From: Rosistilla ulvae
Lineage (GTDB): Bacteria > Planctomycetota > Planctomycetia > Pirellulales > Pirellulaceae
Direction: 5' to 3'
Assembly (NCBI RefSeq): GCF_007741475.1
Contig: NZ_CP036261.1
Coordinates: forward strand, 2,666,001 to 2,730,000
Length of the DNA: 64,000 nucleotides
The first letter of the stretch is position 1. The number at the start of each line of letters is the position of its first letter. The translations under genes were made by a program, and so were the position numbers. Under the pieces are notes generated by a model. It was not told where the DNA came from. It saw nothing but the letters and a program-made list of their open reading frames with translations, and made no database searches. This document shows, one piece after another, positions 1 through 8,431 of the stretch.

Positions 1-11
1 GATCCTAATTT

Positions 12-281
12 ATGAACGTCATCATTCCCACTTCCCTGCGTCAGCATACCGGCGGCCTTGGGATCGTCGATGTCCAAGGTCTGTGCGTTGATGAAGCGCT
101 GCTGTCCTTGGTCGAGTCGCATCCTGCATTGAAGCCGCAACTGCTCGATGCGTCCGGCGATATCCTCTCTCACGTCAACGTATTTGTGAATGATACGAAC
201 GCGCGAGATATGGACGCGGGTGCCACTCCCCTTGCCGAATCCGACGAGATCTTGCTGGTGCCAGCGATCGCGGGTGGATAG
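12..281 (+). CDS. MoaD/ThiS-family sulfur-carrier protein
   Basis: An 89-residue ubiquitin-like sulfur carrier. The protein ends in the Gly-Gly tail (last residues PAIAGG) that an E1-like enzyme adenylates and converts to a thiocarboxylate. The fold-typical strands (NVIIPTSLRQ at the N-terminus, VFVNDTNAR near residues 57-65, DEILLVPAIAGG at the end) match MoaD/ThiS/CysO proteins. The stop codon directly abuts the ATG of the MoeB/ThiF-rhodanese gene, so carrier and activating enzyme form one operon. The ATG overlaps the TGA of a reading frame entering from the left edge, so an upstream cotranscribed gene probably exists outside the window. Whether the sulfur goes to molybdopterin, thiamine or cysteine cannot be decided here. 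The nearby molybdate-type transporter favours molybdopterin, while CysO-like roles remain possible. Confidence 0.85.
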   Translation: MNVIIPTSLRQHTGGLGIVDVQGLCVDEALLSLVESHPALKPQLLDASGDILSHVNVFVNDTNARDMDAGATPLAESDEILLVPAIAGG

Positions 282-1439
282 ATGAGCAAGGACAACACGG
301 CATTATCGCCCGATGAACTGCAGCGATACGCCCGGCATCTCAGTTTGCCGGAAGTTGGACTGGCGGGACAATCCAAGCTGCGTGCCGCTTCGGTACTGAT
401 CGTGGGAACCGGTGGCTTGGGTTCACCGGTGGCAATGTATTTGGCCGCTGCCGGTGTCGGGCGACTGGGAATGATCGATTTTGATCGCGTGGAATACTCG
501 AACCTCCAGCGTCAAATCATTCATGCGACCGAGAGCATTGGTCGCTCAAAGGTCGAGTCGGCGGCCGAGGCGGTTGCCAGGATCAATCCATTGATCACGG
601 TCGATGCGATCGACGCAGCACTGACAAGTGAAAATGCAATGAGGATTGCCGGTGCATACGACATCATCATCGACGGAACCGACAACTTTGCGACGCGGTA
701 CTTGGTGAACGATGTTTGTGTGCTGTTGAAAAAGCCGAACTGTTACGGTTCGATTTTTCGCTTCGAAGGGCAAGCGTCTGTGTTCGGTCACGCGGGCGGA
801 CCTTGTTACCGCTGCCTTTATCCTCAACCGCCCGCACCGGGAACCGTGCCGAATTGTGCCGAGGGAGGTGTGCTGGGAATTCTGCCAGGAATTGTAGGTG
901 CGATTCAGGCCACCGAAGCGATCAAGTTGATCCTGGGAATCGGTGACTCATTGTCGGGCCGATTGCTGCTGATCGATGCCGCCGAGATGAGGTTTCGAGA
1001 GTTGAAGGTGCAACGCAGTGTCGATTGCCCCGTCTGTGGTGACTCACCGACGATTACCGCGCCGATCGACTACGACCAGTTTTGTGGCTCGTCTCCGGTC
1101 AGTGAGGAAACGAACCAGCAAAGCCCCAGGGATATCGAACCGAGTGATTTGAAGCACCTGCTCGATAACGGTACGGAATTCGTTTTGGTTGACGTCCGCG
1201 AGCCTCACGAGTACGAGATCTGCAGTTTGGGAGGGACCCTGATCCCACTTGCCGAACTTCCCGATCGCCGCTACGAATTGCCAACCGACAAACCCATCGT
1301 GGTGCACTGCAAACTCGGCGGTCGCAGCGCCCAAGCGGCGCATCAACTACGAGAGCTTGGTTTCAAAGACGTCCGCAATCTGCGCGGCGGGATTGATGCC
1401 TGGGCCACCCAGATCGACCCTTCGATGCCGCGATACTAA
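282..1439 (+). CDS. MoeB/ThiF-type adenylyltransferase with C-terminal rhodanese domain
   Basis: A 385-residue E1-like enzyme that should adenylate the C-terminal glycine of the carrier encoded just upstream and supply sulfur to it. The Rossmann/ATP loop GTGGLGSP lies at residues 42-49, the conserved DGTDN at 131-135, and two zinc-binding pairs at C175/C178 and C249/C252. C192 is at the place of the conserved catalytic cysteine. A rhodanese domain follows from about residue 280 with DVREPHEYE and an active-site loop CKLGGRS beginning at C343. This matches the MoeZ/MoeBR and MOCS3-like architecture. The ATG follows the carrier's stop with no gap, which implies tight co-expression. The 3' end faces the convergent ABC transporter across a repeat-like inverted sequence. 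MoeZ-type enzymes can serve more than one carrier, so pathway specificity is not fixed. Confidence 0.9.
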   Translation: MSKDNTALSPDELQRYARHLSLPEVGLAGQSKLRAASVLIVGTGGLGSPVAMYLAAAGVGRLGMIDFDRVEYSNLQRQIIHATESIGRSKVESAAEAVARINPLITVDAIDAALTSENAMRIAGAYDIIIDGTDNFATRYLVNDVCVLLKKPNCYGSIFRFEGQASVFGHAGGPCYRCLYPQPPAPGTVPNCAEGGVLGILPGIVGAIQATEAIKLILGIGDSLSGRLLLIDAAEMRFRELKVQRSVDCPVCGDSPTITAPIDYDQFCGSSPVSEETNQQSPRDIEPSDLKHLLDNGTEFVLVDVREPHEYEICSLGGTLIPLAELPDRRYELPTDKPIVVHCKLGGRSAQAAHQLRELGFKDVRNLRGGIDAWATQIDPSMPRY

Positions 1440-1485
1440 TCGCGTTACGTTTAACCTAGCGCAGCGTCGCAGCTTATTTTTAGCG

Positions 1486-1552
1486 TAGCGTAACTCGTCA
1501 AGAGTTTCGGATCGGCGGGCAAATTCAACGAAAGTCTTGACGAATTCCGCTA
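1486..1552. repeat. imperfect 24-bp inverted repeat between convergent genes
   Basis: The two arms, 1486-1509 and 1529-1552, pair over 24 bp with about three mismatches around a 19-nt loop. The core of each arm is a form of TCGTCAAGA. The element sits between the convergent MoeB-rhodanese and ABC ATPase genes. It could act as a bidirectional terminator, but there is no clean T-run, so a dispersed palindromic repeat is at least as likely. Confidence 0.6.
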
Positions 1553-1675
1553 CCAACAATCCTAATTCTTAGTTTTCCGCTGGTCTTCGCTACGCTCACC
1601 CCCACCGGCTAGTTGCTAAATCCCTGTCGCAATTGCGGCCGAACCAATGTGCAACTGGAATGGTCAAAGCAACGT

Positions 1676-2314
1676 TCATTCAGCGGTGATCTTGCCGTCA
1701 TCGAGCACAAACCGACGGTCGGCAAGCGCGGCCGCCTCGGTGCTGCTGTGGGTGACATGCAGCGTCGTCACGCCAGTGTTTTCCTTGACCCGCCGCAGCA
1801 ACTCACGCATCTCCAGTCGCGTCGATTCGTCCAGTGCGCTGAGCGGCTCATCGAGCAACAGCACGCTTGGATGAAACGATAACGCTCTGCCGAGCGCCAC
1901 ACGCTGAGACTCTCCGCCACTGAGCCCATCGATCTTGCGACTTAGCAACGACGTGATGCCCAACATCTCGCTCAGCTCTTCCGATCGATGCTTCATCGCG
2001 GCACGCGATTGGCCACGCAGCTTCAGAGCAAACGTCAAGTGTTCGGCGACGCTGAGCGTGGGAAACAGCGCGAGGTCTTGTGGTACATATCCGATTTGTC
2101 GGTCGCCGGGCATCCAATCGGTGACGTCCGTTCCCTCGATTAGTATTTGGCCATGATGAATTCGACGCAGCCCGCAGATCGCTTCGAGGATCGTTGTTTT
2201 GCCACGTCCGGTTCGGCCCATCAATGCCACGTATTCGCCGGAGCGAACCTGAAACGATAACTGCCTCAGTCGGAATTCACCCGCCCCGATGGTGACGTCA
2301 CGTAGTTCGATCAT
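1676..2314 (-). CDS. ABC transporter ATP-binding protein, molybdate/tungstate type (ModC-like)
   Basis: A 212-residue ATPase that would energise uptake of an oxyanion through the adjoining permease. It has a Walker A loop GRTGRGKT at residues 33-40, a Q-loop region (GYVPQDLALFP), the ABC signature LSGGESQR, Walker B VLLLDEP and a switch histidine in HVTHS. It stops after the ATPase domain. The TOBE/MOP molybdate-binding domain found at the end of many ModC proteins is absent, so length resembles short WtpC/TupC-like or TOBE-less homologues. The start codon overlaps the end of the permease gene by 4 bp, so translation is coupled. Molybdate specificity is inferred from the partner genes, and tungstate or sulfate cannot be excluded. 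Confidence 0.85.
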   Translation of the reverse strand: MIELRDVTIGAGEFRLRQLSFQVRSGEYVALMGRTGRGKTTILEAICGLRRIHHGQILIEGTDVTDWMPGDRQIGYVPQDLALFPTLSVAEHLTFALKLRGQSRAAMKHRSEELSEMLGITSLLSRKIDGLSGGESQRVALGRALSFHPSVLLLDEPLSALDESTRLEMRELLRRVKENTGVTTLHVTHSSTEAAALADRRFVLDDGKITAE

Positions 2315-3177
2315 GCCGTCAATCCTGTTCCCAAAACTCGCAAGACCAGCAGCACGACAACCGCCATCGCGACCATCAGTAGCGAGACCGCGACGGCGGC
2401 ATCCAGCTGTCCGACACTGAGTTCTAAAAACACCGTCGTCGAGAGTACCTCAGTACGCATTCGTGTCGCCCCCGCAAAGACCAAGATCGGTCCGAATTCT
2501 CCCAACGCCCGTGCCCACGCAATCGTGGTTGCCGCGATCATACCACGCCACGCCTGGGGGATCGCGATCTGCATGAACGCTTGGGCGCGGGTGCAGCCGA
2601 GCGTGCGTGCGACGTCTTCGGCACGAGGGTCGATCTGGTCGAACGTCACCCGCATCGTGCGCACGGCAAACGCACAGGCCACCGAAAATTGCGCCAGCAC
2701 CACGGCGGGCCAGCGATACGTAATGGGAAAACCGACACTGTCGCGGAGCCAGGCTTCGAGTTCCCAACCACCGATCGGAAGGTGAAATAGAATTAACAAA
2801 CTAAGGCCCAACACCAATGGCGGCAGCACAATCGGGATGTCCACCAACGTGTCGATCAGCCAGCGCCCGGGAAAACGATAGCGAGAGAGCAGATATCCCA
2901 GCGGCGTGGCAACCCAAATCGAAAGGATCGCCGCAGCGGTACAGGACAACATGGTCAGCCGAAACGCCACTTGGATTTCCGGCTTCGTCAGCGCCGCAGT
3001 AAAGTCAGAAAACGACGTAAACAGGATGTCGGCAGCCAACAGCAAGACAATCAGCAGCACAAAGAGGGCGGAGATCGCGCTCATGACGAGAAAGAACGGC
3101 ACATCGCTTCGTCGGCGACGAGCTGCAAGCCCCTTTGTCGTTGTTGCAGCTATATCAGGTTCGACTTCGTTTGTCAT
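2311..3177 (-). CDS. ABC transporter permease, molybdate type (ModB-like)
   Basis: A 288-residue inner-membrane permease with about six hydrophobic segments. The family EAA-type loop reads RTLGCTRAQAFMQIAIPQ and is followed by the ALGEFGPILVFAGATR stretch typical of ModB/CysT-like subunits. I chose the ATG at 3177 because the residues just after it lead into the first membrane segment. An ATG at 3246 and the longer open frame to 3408 run back into the binding-protein gene. From 3177 there is a 40-bp gap to the upstream gene. No strong ribosome binding site marks either start. The gene lies between binding protein and ATPase in a three-gene operon. Confidence 0.85.
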   Translation of the reverse strand: MTNEVEPDIAATTTKGLAARRRRSDVPFFLVMSAISALFVLLIVLLLAADILFTSFSDFTAALTKPEIQVAFRLTMLSCTAAAILSIWVATPLGYLLSRYRFPGRWLIDTLVDIPIVLPPLVLGLSLLILFHLPIGGWELEAWLRDSVGFPITYRWPAVVLAQFSVACAFAVRTMRVTFDQIDPRAEDVARTLGCTRAQAFMQIAIPQAWRGMIAATTIAWARALGEFGPILVFAGATRMRTEVLSTTVFLELSVGQLDAAVAVSLLMVAMAVVVLLVLRVLGTGLTA

Positions 3178-3217
3178 AGTTGTGAGAGCTGAAGAGTTGT
3201 CGGATTTTGAAGCCGTA

Positions 3218-4735
3218 CTATTGGTGATCGTTTTCCGTGTTCGCATCCATTTGCCAACGAAAACCTTCGGCAGCGAATATCCCCTGCGATGATTGCGAGC
3301 AGATTTGTTGGAACAGCCGCCCGGCCAATTCTGGGTACTTCGACTCTTCCGCGACCGCCCAGGGTTGAGTTGCAACGCTACATGAGATGTCTTGGATTCG
3401 GATCGCATCTAACGATTCCGACGCACCCGCTGCGTTGCTCAAATAGGCCACGGCGGTGTCGAGCGAACCGGTCAGCATTTGATTCACCAGCATGTCGCCC
3501 GTCGGCGACTGAACCGTCACGTTGGGCATCACCTTTTGCTGGATTCCACCTTCGCGGAAGGTGTTTTGCGTGATCCATCCCATCGCACATTGATGCTCGT
3601 GTCCAATCCCCACTCGCAAGTCCTTGCGAGCTAAATCCCGCAACGAACGGATGTTTTTTGGATTGCCTTTTTGTACCAAAATTACCAGTTCGTTTTGCGA
3701 GACCGGAACCGGCTCGGGAAACAGATCGTGAACTTGGTTCATGAATTCCGAATCGCACGCGAAATAGGCGTCCGGGTGTTGCCCCGCCTTCATTTGAGCA
3801 ACCAAGATTCCGCAGCCATTGTAAACTCGGTTGACCTTGATGCCTTCGCGTTTTTCAAACGCGGCGATCGTTTCCTCGATTGCAGGACGCAACATCGAGC
3901 CAGCAAAAATCGACAACTCCGGCACGTCGCTCCAAGCGTCTCCGCCTTGGGTGCGAAAACCAAACTCAGCGTAATGCTGCAGTCCGCGGTCTTGCGCCGA
4001 AAGATAGCGGGCGAAATGGAGCGCCGCCTGGGGCTGGTCCGTCGACGCGATCACTCCCACCGAAATTTGAGAAGCGGCATCAGCCAGTTCTGGCAACTCG
4101 ACGTACTCGAGCTCTTCATAAGTGTGCAAGACAGCGTCATAGACGATCGCGGCATCTGCTGCGCCGATCGTTACATCGTTAGCCACTTCATTGACAGTTG
4201 CTCGTAACGCGCTCGCGGACGAGGCCATCGGTTCCCATTGGTTATCGACACTCAATACCTCACGAACGACTTTGCCAATCGCAGCCGAATCGGGACTGGC
4301 CAGAACCAGCCGCACCTCATCGCGAAGCAGGTCCGAATACTGCTCGATCGACTTGGGGTTGTTTCGCTTGACTGCGACCACCGCCTGCATCCGCGCGATC
4401 GGCAACACCTCAGCGATCAATTGCTTCTCACGTCCCATCTCGATATAGCTGTCATCGGCTGGCAAGAATAGATCTCCCGACCGAGTCACCTCGATGGATG
4501 ACAGCAAGGTTTGTGACGGGCCGTACTGGATCTCCACCTTGCGGCCGAACTCCCGTTCGTAGTCCGCGCGAATGGACTCCATCACCGCACGGTTGCTGGC
4601 GGCACAGTACAGCACCAACGGCTTTTGCTGGACGTCCGTGGTTGGCTGCCTGCCAAAATTCAACGTGGCAAAAATTCCAGCCAGCGAAACAGCTGACACG
4701 ATGATGAGCAGTAAAAAACGATTCTTCGATGACAT
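3218..4735 (-). CDS. Tandem-domain molybdate-type extracellular substrate-binding protein
   Basis: About 505 residues: one N-terminal hydrophobic segment (residues 5-25) followed by two consecutive ModA/WtpA-like binding modules. The first runs from about residue 40 (LVLYCAASNRAVMESI) and the second from about residue 275 (LSIFAGSMLRPAIEETI). Both contain the same order of motifs: AAS/AGS ligand loop, a YGPSQ or YNGCG loop, DLFLPADD or DAYFACDS, and a late D-A-A/D-T-A-V stretch. ModA proteins normally have one such module of about 230-250 residues, so this is an internal duplication or fusion. The ATG at 4735 fits the signal segment; the frame is open further upstream, but that part lacks protein-like features. 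The product probably sits on the outer face of the inner membrane, feeding the ModB/ModC-like pair. Confidence 0.85.
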   Translation of the reverse strand: MSSKNRFLLLIIVSAVSLAGIFATLNFGRQPTTDVQQKPLVLYCAASNRAVMESIRADYEREFGRKVEIQYGPSQTLLSSIEVTRSGDLFLPADDSYIEMGREKQLIAEVLPIARMQAVVAVKRNNPKSIEQYSDLLRDEVRLVLASPDSAAIGKVVREVLSVDNQWEPMASSASALRATVNEVANDVTIGAADAAIVYDAVLHTYEELEYVELPELADAASQISVGVIASTDQPQAALHFARYLSAQDRGLQHYAEFGFRTQGGDAWSDVPELSIFAGSMLRPAIEETIAAFEKREGIKVNRVYNGCGILVAQMKAGQHPDAYFACDSEFMNQVHDLFPEPVPVSQNELVILVQKGNPKNIRSLRDLARKDLRVGIGHEHQCAMGWITQNTFREGGIQQKVMPNVTVQSPTGDMLVNQMLTGSLDTAVAYLSNAAGASESLDAIRIQDISCSVATQPWAVAEESKYPELAGRLFQQICSQSSQGIFAAEGFRWQMDANTENDHQ

Positions 4736-5269
4736 GTTTACCAATTTCAAGCTGTCGAAAGAAAGGAAGGAAGCCAGCATACCATGATCGATTTCCCGCA
4801 TCGTTACCCTGTAGGACCTTAGGCAAGCGTACTTCGCTTGTTTCCTTAGAACCGGACAGAAAACCACTGATTTGATTGGCACGGTACTTTCGCCATCGTG
4901 ACTGGCAACGTTAGCATCTCTGCCAGTACGTTCGGCCTGCGGACTCACTCCAGCAGCACTGCGAATCATTCACTCCTGTTTCCAAACCCAACCTTTCACA
5001 TCGCCTGGTGCTGAAAACTGGGGCATCCCACCGCAATTCTGCGACAAGATCGCATGTCTCGTTGCTCATACGGAACACATGGGCCTCTCCGATGACATCG
5101 GTTTGGCAGTGCCCCAGTCGCAACGCGATCCGTCGCGCAAATTTGATGCGTCGGCCTCGATTCGGAGGATCGGTCGACGGAGCACTCGCCCCATGCGACT
5201 AGCATGTGGGCAAACGCGAGTAGCGAGACGGCACTGCTACCAGTCCCTTGGTCTCCCGAGCCGCGTGGC
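4736..5269. other. 534-bp intergenic region between RND gene and ABC operon
   Basis: No convincing gene is seen. It should contain the promoter of the minus-strand transporter operon. A small perfect hairpin, CAAGCG-TACTT-CGCTTG, lies at 4824-4840, about 90 bp before the start codon. I looked for a molybdenum-cofactor riboswitch by eye and could not match its conserved core. Confidence 0.5.
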
Positions 5270-8200
5270 TCACGCCAAGCTTGGATGCTGATCGCGGTTG
5301 CCGACTGCTTCTTGCGAGTCGCTGCTGCGATGGGCAGTGGGGGACAAATGGTCGATCGCTTCCTGAGAGCGTTCGAAATCGCGGGTGTCGTGCCGATGCG
5401 AGGCAGCCAGCAACAGGTAGAGCGCTGGGACGACAAACAGGGTAAAGACGGTGCCGACGGCCATTCCGGCAACCAACACGATCCCGATGCTGTTGCGAGC
5501 TTGAGCTCCCGCGCCGGTCACGAAGACCAGCGGCAAGTGTCCCAAGATCGTCGCCGCCGATGTCATCAACACCGGACGCAAACGTGTTTGCGACGCTTCG
5601 ATGATCGCCGCGCGCTTGGCCATTCCCGTCTCCTGCAACACGTTGGCAAACTCGACGATCAAGATTCCGTTCTTGGCGACCAAACCAACAAGCGTGATCA
5701 GACCGACTTGCGAATAGATGTTGATCGTGGTGAAGTCTAAGCAGGTTAACGTCAGAACGCCGGTCATCGCCAACGGCACCGAACCGAACAACACGATCAA
5801 CGGATCGCGGAACGATTTAAACTGGGCCGCGAGGACCAGATAAATCAGCAGCAGCGCGAAGCCAAGCGTCACCGCCAACGAACCCGATTCGTTGCGGATC
5901 TGGCGCGATTCACCGGCGTAATCGAGTGTCATCGTCGACCCGACAACCGATTCCGCGATATCCTCTAATACGGTCAGCCCTTGCTCTTTGGTGACGCCGG
6001 GGAAGACGGCCGCGAAGACCTTGAACGAACTCTGCTGTTGGAATCGGCTGAGCGTCCGCGGGGCGGTTTCCGGTTCGATCGACGCGAAGGTCGATACGGG
6101 AATCAATTCCCCCGAAGGTCCACGAACACGTAGATCCATCAAAGCCCCAGTCGATTGCCGATCGACAGCTTCCAGTTGTGGGATGACTCGATACGAGCGA
6201 TTGAAATAGTTGAATCGGTTGACGTAACCGCCTCCCAACAAAACGCCCAGCTCGCGACCGACAGCCGCTTGGTCGAGCCCGAGATCGGCCAGTCGTTCGC
6301 GATCGACGATCACGCGTGCCTGCGGCAGGTCGACCTTCAGATCGGCATCGACAAACATAAACATGTTCGCCTCCCGCGCCCGCTGCACGATTTCTTCAGC
6401 CAGTTCCCGCTGTCGCGAGACCGGCAGATCGCTCTTCAGCACCAACTCGACATCAAAATTCCCAGCTCCTGGCAACGGCGGCACAAGCACTGGAAACGCT
6501 TCCAGCCCCGGGTTCTGCGACGCGGTGCCAAACACCTCCGGCAACATTTCCTGAGTATTGCGATCGCGCTCGTCCCAATCCTTGGTAATCAAGCCGCCGA
6601 ACCCACCGCTGGCCGTGACCACGGCCCACATGTAATCGGTCTCTTCGATCCCTTGAAAGCTGTCGGACAATTGTCCCGACCAACGGGTCGACGATGCCAG
6701 CGTCGAATCGGGAGCCGCGGTCAGCATCACCGCAACCGCTCCTTCATCTTCGACCGGCGCAAGTTCTTTTGGGGAGAAGATGTACAACGGAACGGCCGCC
6801 GCTCCGGCCAACAGCGTCGCCAAAGCGATCGACCAACGCAACTGCAAGACTCCGCCCAACAGCCTGCCGTAGAAGTCGCGAATCGCTGCGAACATCCGGT
6901 TCACGAAACGGGTCATCGCTCCTTCGCGGCCTCCCGAAGGGACCAGGTAAGCACTCATGATCGGCGACAGCGTGACCGCTACGATCCCCGAAACGACAAC
7001 CGCCGCGGCTAACGTAAACGCAAACTCGCGGAACAGCATCCCCGTCAGACCGCCTTGAAAACCGATCGGCGCATAGACCGTGGCCAGCGTGATCGTCATC
7101 GCCAAAATCGGACCGACAAGTTCACGCGATCCCATCAGTGCGGCCTTGATCTTGTCGTGACCTTCCTGCAGATGCCGCTGCACGTTTTCGACGACGACAA
7201 TCGCGTCGTCGACAACCAACCCCACAGCCAGCACGATCGCCAACAGCGTCAACAGGTTTAATGAGAAGCCCATCAGATACATCACGATCGCCGCGCCAAC
7301 CAACGAGACCGGCATCGCGACCAAGGGGACGATCGCCGTTCGTACCGAGCCCATGAACAGGAACACGACGAAGCCGACGATCAAAATCGTTTCGCTGAGC
7401 GTCTTGGAAATTTCAGCCAACGATTTCGACATGAACTTGGTGCCGTCGTAAGCCAGTTCCATATCGATATGCGCCGGCAGATCGGGCTGCAATTCTGCCA
7501 TCGCGGCCCGCAGACGCGTTGCGACTTCGATCTCATTGCTGCCGGGCAATGGCCAGACGCTCACATAGATCGCCTCGCGACCACGATACATCGCCGTAGC
7601 CGTCGGTTCCTCGCTTCCAAGTTCGACCCGAGCGACATCCGACAGACGGATGATCGTCCCGGGGCCGCTGGCGGACGAAGGGGATTGCCAAACGATCAAG
7701 TCAGCGAATTCATCGACGCTGCGAAGGTCGGTGTTGGTCAACAGGTCGACCTGCACTGAATCGTTTTTCACTTGCCCAATCGCTGCCAGAAAGTTGTTCC
7801 GCTGCAGCGCCGAATAGACATCGCCGGGCGTTAGATTCAGCTCGCTGAGCCGTTGCGGCGAGATCCAGATCCGCATCGCCGGGGTCTGCCCCGCTTCGAT
7901 GCCCACCTTCTGCACGCCTCTGATAATCGATAGCCGCGGTTGCACGTTGCGAGTCAGATAATCGGTCAGCGCCGGCAGATCGAATCGATCCGACGTAAAG
8001 CTCAGATAAAACGTGGCGTAGGGGCGATCGGCGCGGACCAATTCGATCGATGGCGGCTCGGCTTCGGAAGGTAATTCGCTGCGCACCTGCTGCAACCGCG
8101 CGTTCACTTCGGCGAGCGCCTTGGTCGAATCATGGTTCAAATTCAATCGCAGCGTGACCGTGCTGATCCCCGCGATGCTGCTCGATTCCACATAATCGAT

Positions 8201-8431
8201 TCCCGCGATCGACGAGACCGCCCGTTCGATGGGAGTCGTCAAAAATCCGCGGACCGTTTCGGCACTGGCGCCAAAATAGATCGTCGTGACGGTGATCGAG
8301 GTGCTTTCCAGTTTTGGAAATTGTTGAATGGGGAGCGACGCGGCACAGCGGATCCCTACCAGGACCAAGATCAGATTGACCACGATCGCCAGGACCGGGT
8401 GACGGATGAAAATGTCGGTAAACGATTTCAT
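5270..8431 (-). CDS. RND-family efflux transporter, inner-membrane pump (AcrB/MexF-like)
   Basis: A 1053-residue proton-driven multidrug exporter of the HAE1 class. It shows the expected N-terminal membrane helix, a large periplasmic loop, six clustered helices, a second loop and six more helices. The proton-relay pair D408/D409 is present in GLVVDDAIVVVEN. The lysine of the second half is seen in GLVAKNGILIVEF. Full length agrees with the family. The start overlaps the stop of the membrane-fusion gene by 4 bp. No outer-membrane TolC/OprM-like partner is encoded nearby, so the channel must come from elsewhere. The last 40 or so residues after the final helix are polar and not conserved-looking. 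Substrate cannot be told from sequence. Confidence 0.93.
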   Translation of the reverse strand: MKSFTDIFIRHPVLAIVVNLILVLVGIRCAASLPIQQFPKLESTSITVTTIYFGASAETVRGFLTTPIERAVSSIAGIDYVESSSIAGISTVTLRLNLNHDSTKALAEVNARLQQVRSELPSEAEPPSIELVRADRPYATFYLSFTSDRFDLPALTDYLTRNVQPRLSIIRGVQKVGIEAGQTPAMRIWISPQRLSELNLTPGDVYSALQRNNFLAAIGQVKNDSVQVDLLTNTDLRSVDEFADLIVWQSPSSASGPGTIIRLSDVARVELGSEEPTATAMYRGREAIYVSVWPLPGSNEIEVATRLRAAMAELQPDLPAHIDMELAYDGTKFMSKSLAEISKTLSETILIVGFVVFLFMGSVRTAIVPLVAMPVSLVGAAIVMYLMGFSLNLLTLLAIVLAVGLVVDDAIVVVENVQRHLQEGHDKIKAALMGSRELVGPILAMTITLATVYAPIGFQGGLTGMLFREFAFTLAAAVVVSGIVAVTLSPIMSAYLVPSGGREGAMTRFVNRMFAAIRDFYGRLLGGVLQLRWSIALATLLAGAAAVPLYIFSPKELAPVEDEGAVAVMLTAAPDSTLASSTRWSGQLSDSFQGIEETDYMWAVVTASGGFGGLITKDWDERDRNTQEMLPEVFGTASQNPGLEAFPVLVPPLPGAGNFDVELVLKSDLPVSRQRELAEEIVQRAREANMFMFVDADLKVDLPQARVIVDRERLADLGLDQAAVGRELGVLLGGGYVNRFNYFNRSYRVIPQLEAVDRQSTGALMDLRVRGPSGELIPVSTFASIEPETAPRTLSRFQQQSSFKVFAAVFPGVTKEQGLTVLEDIAESVVGSTMTLDYAGESRQIRNESGSLAVTLGFALLLIYLVLAAQFKSFRDPLIVLFGSVPLAMTGVLTLTCLDFTTINIYSQVGLITLVGLVAKNGILIVEFANVLQETGMAKRAAIIEASQTRLRPVLMTSAATILGHLPLVFVTGAGAQARNSIGIVLVAGMAVGTVFTLFVVPALYLLLAASHRHDTRDFERSQEAIDHLSPTAHRSSDSQEAVGNRDQHPSLA

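Noticed and set aside
3178-3408. Longer N-terminus for the ModB-like permease
   Set aside because: The extra residues overlap the binding-protein gene and are not hydrophobic or family-like.
4736-5269. Molybdenum-cofactor riboswitch before the transporter operon
   Set aside because: The expected conserved core was not found by eye. A covariance-model search against the Moco RNA family would decide.
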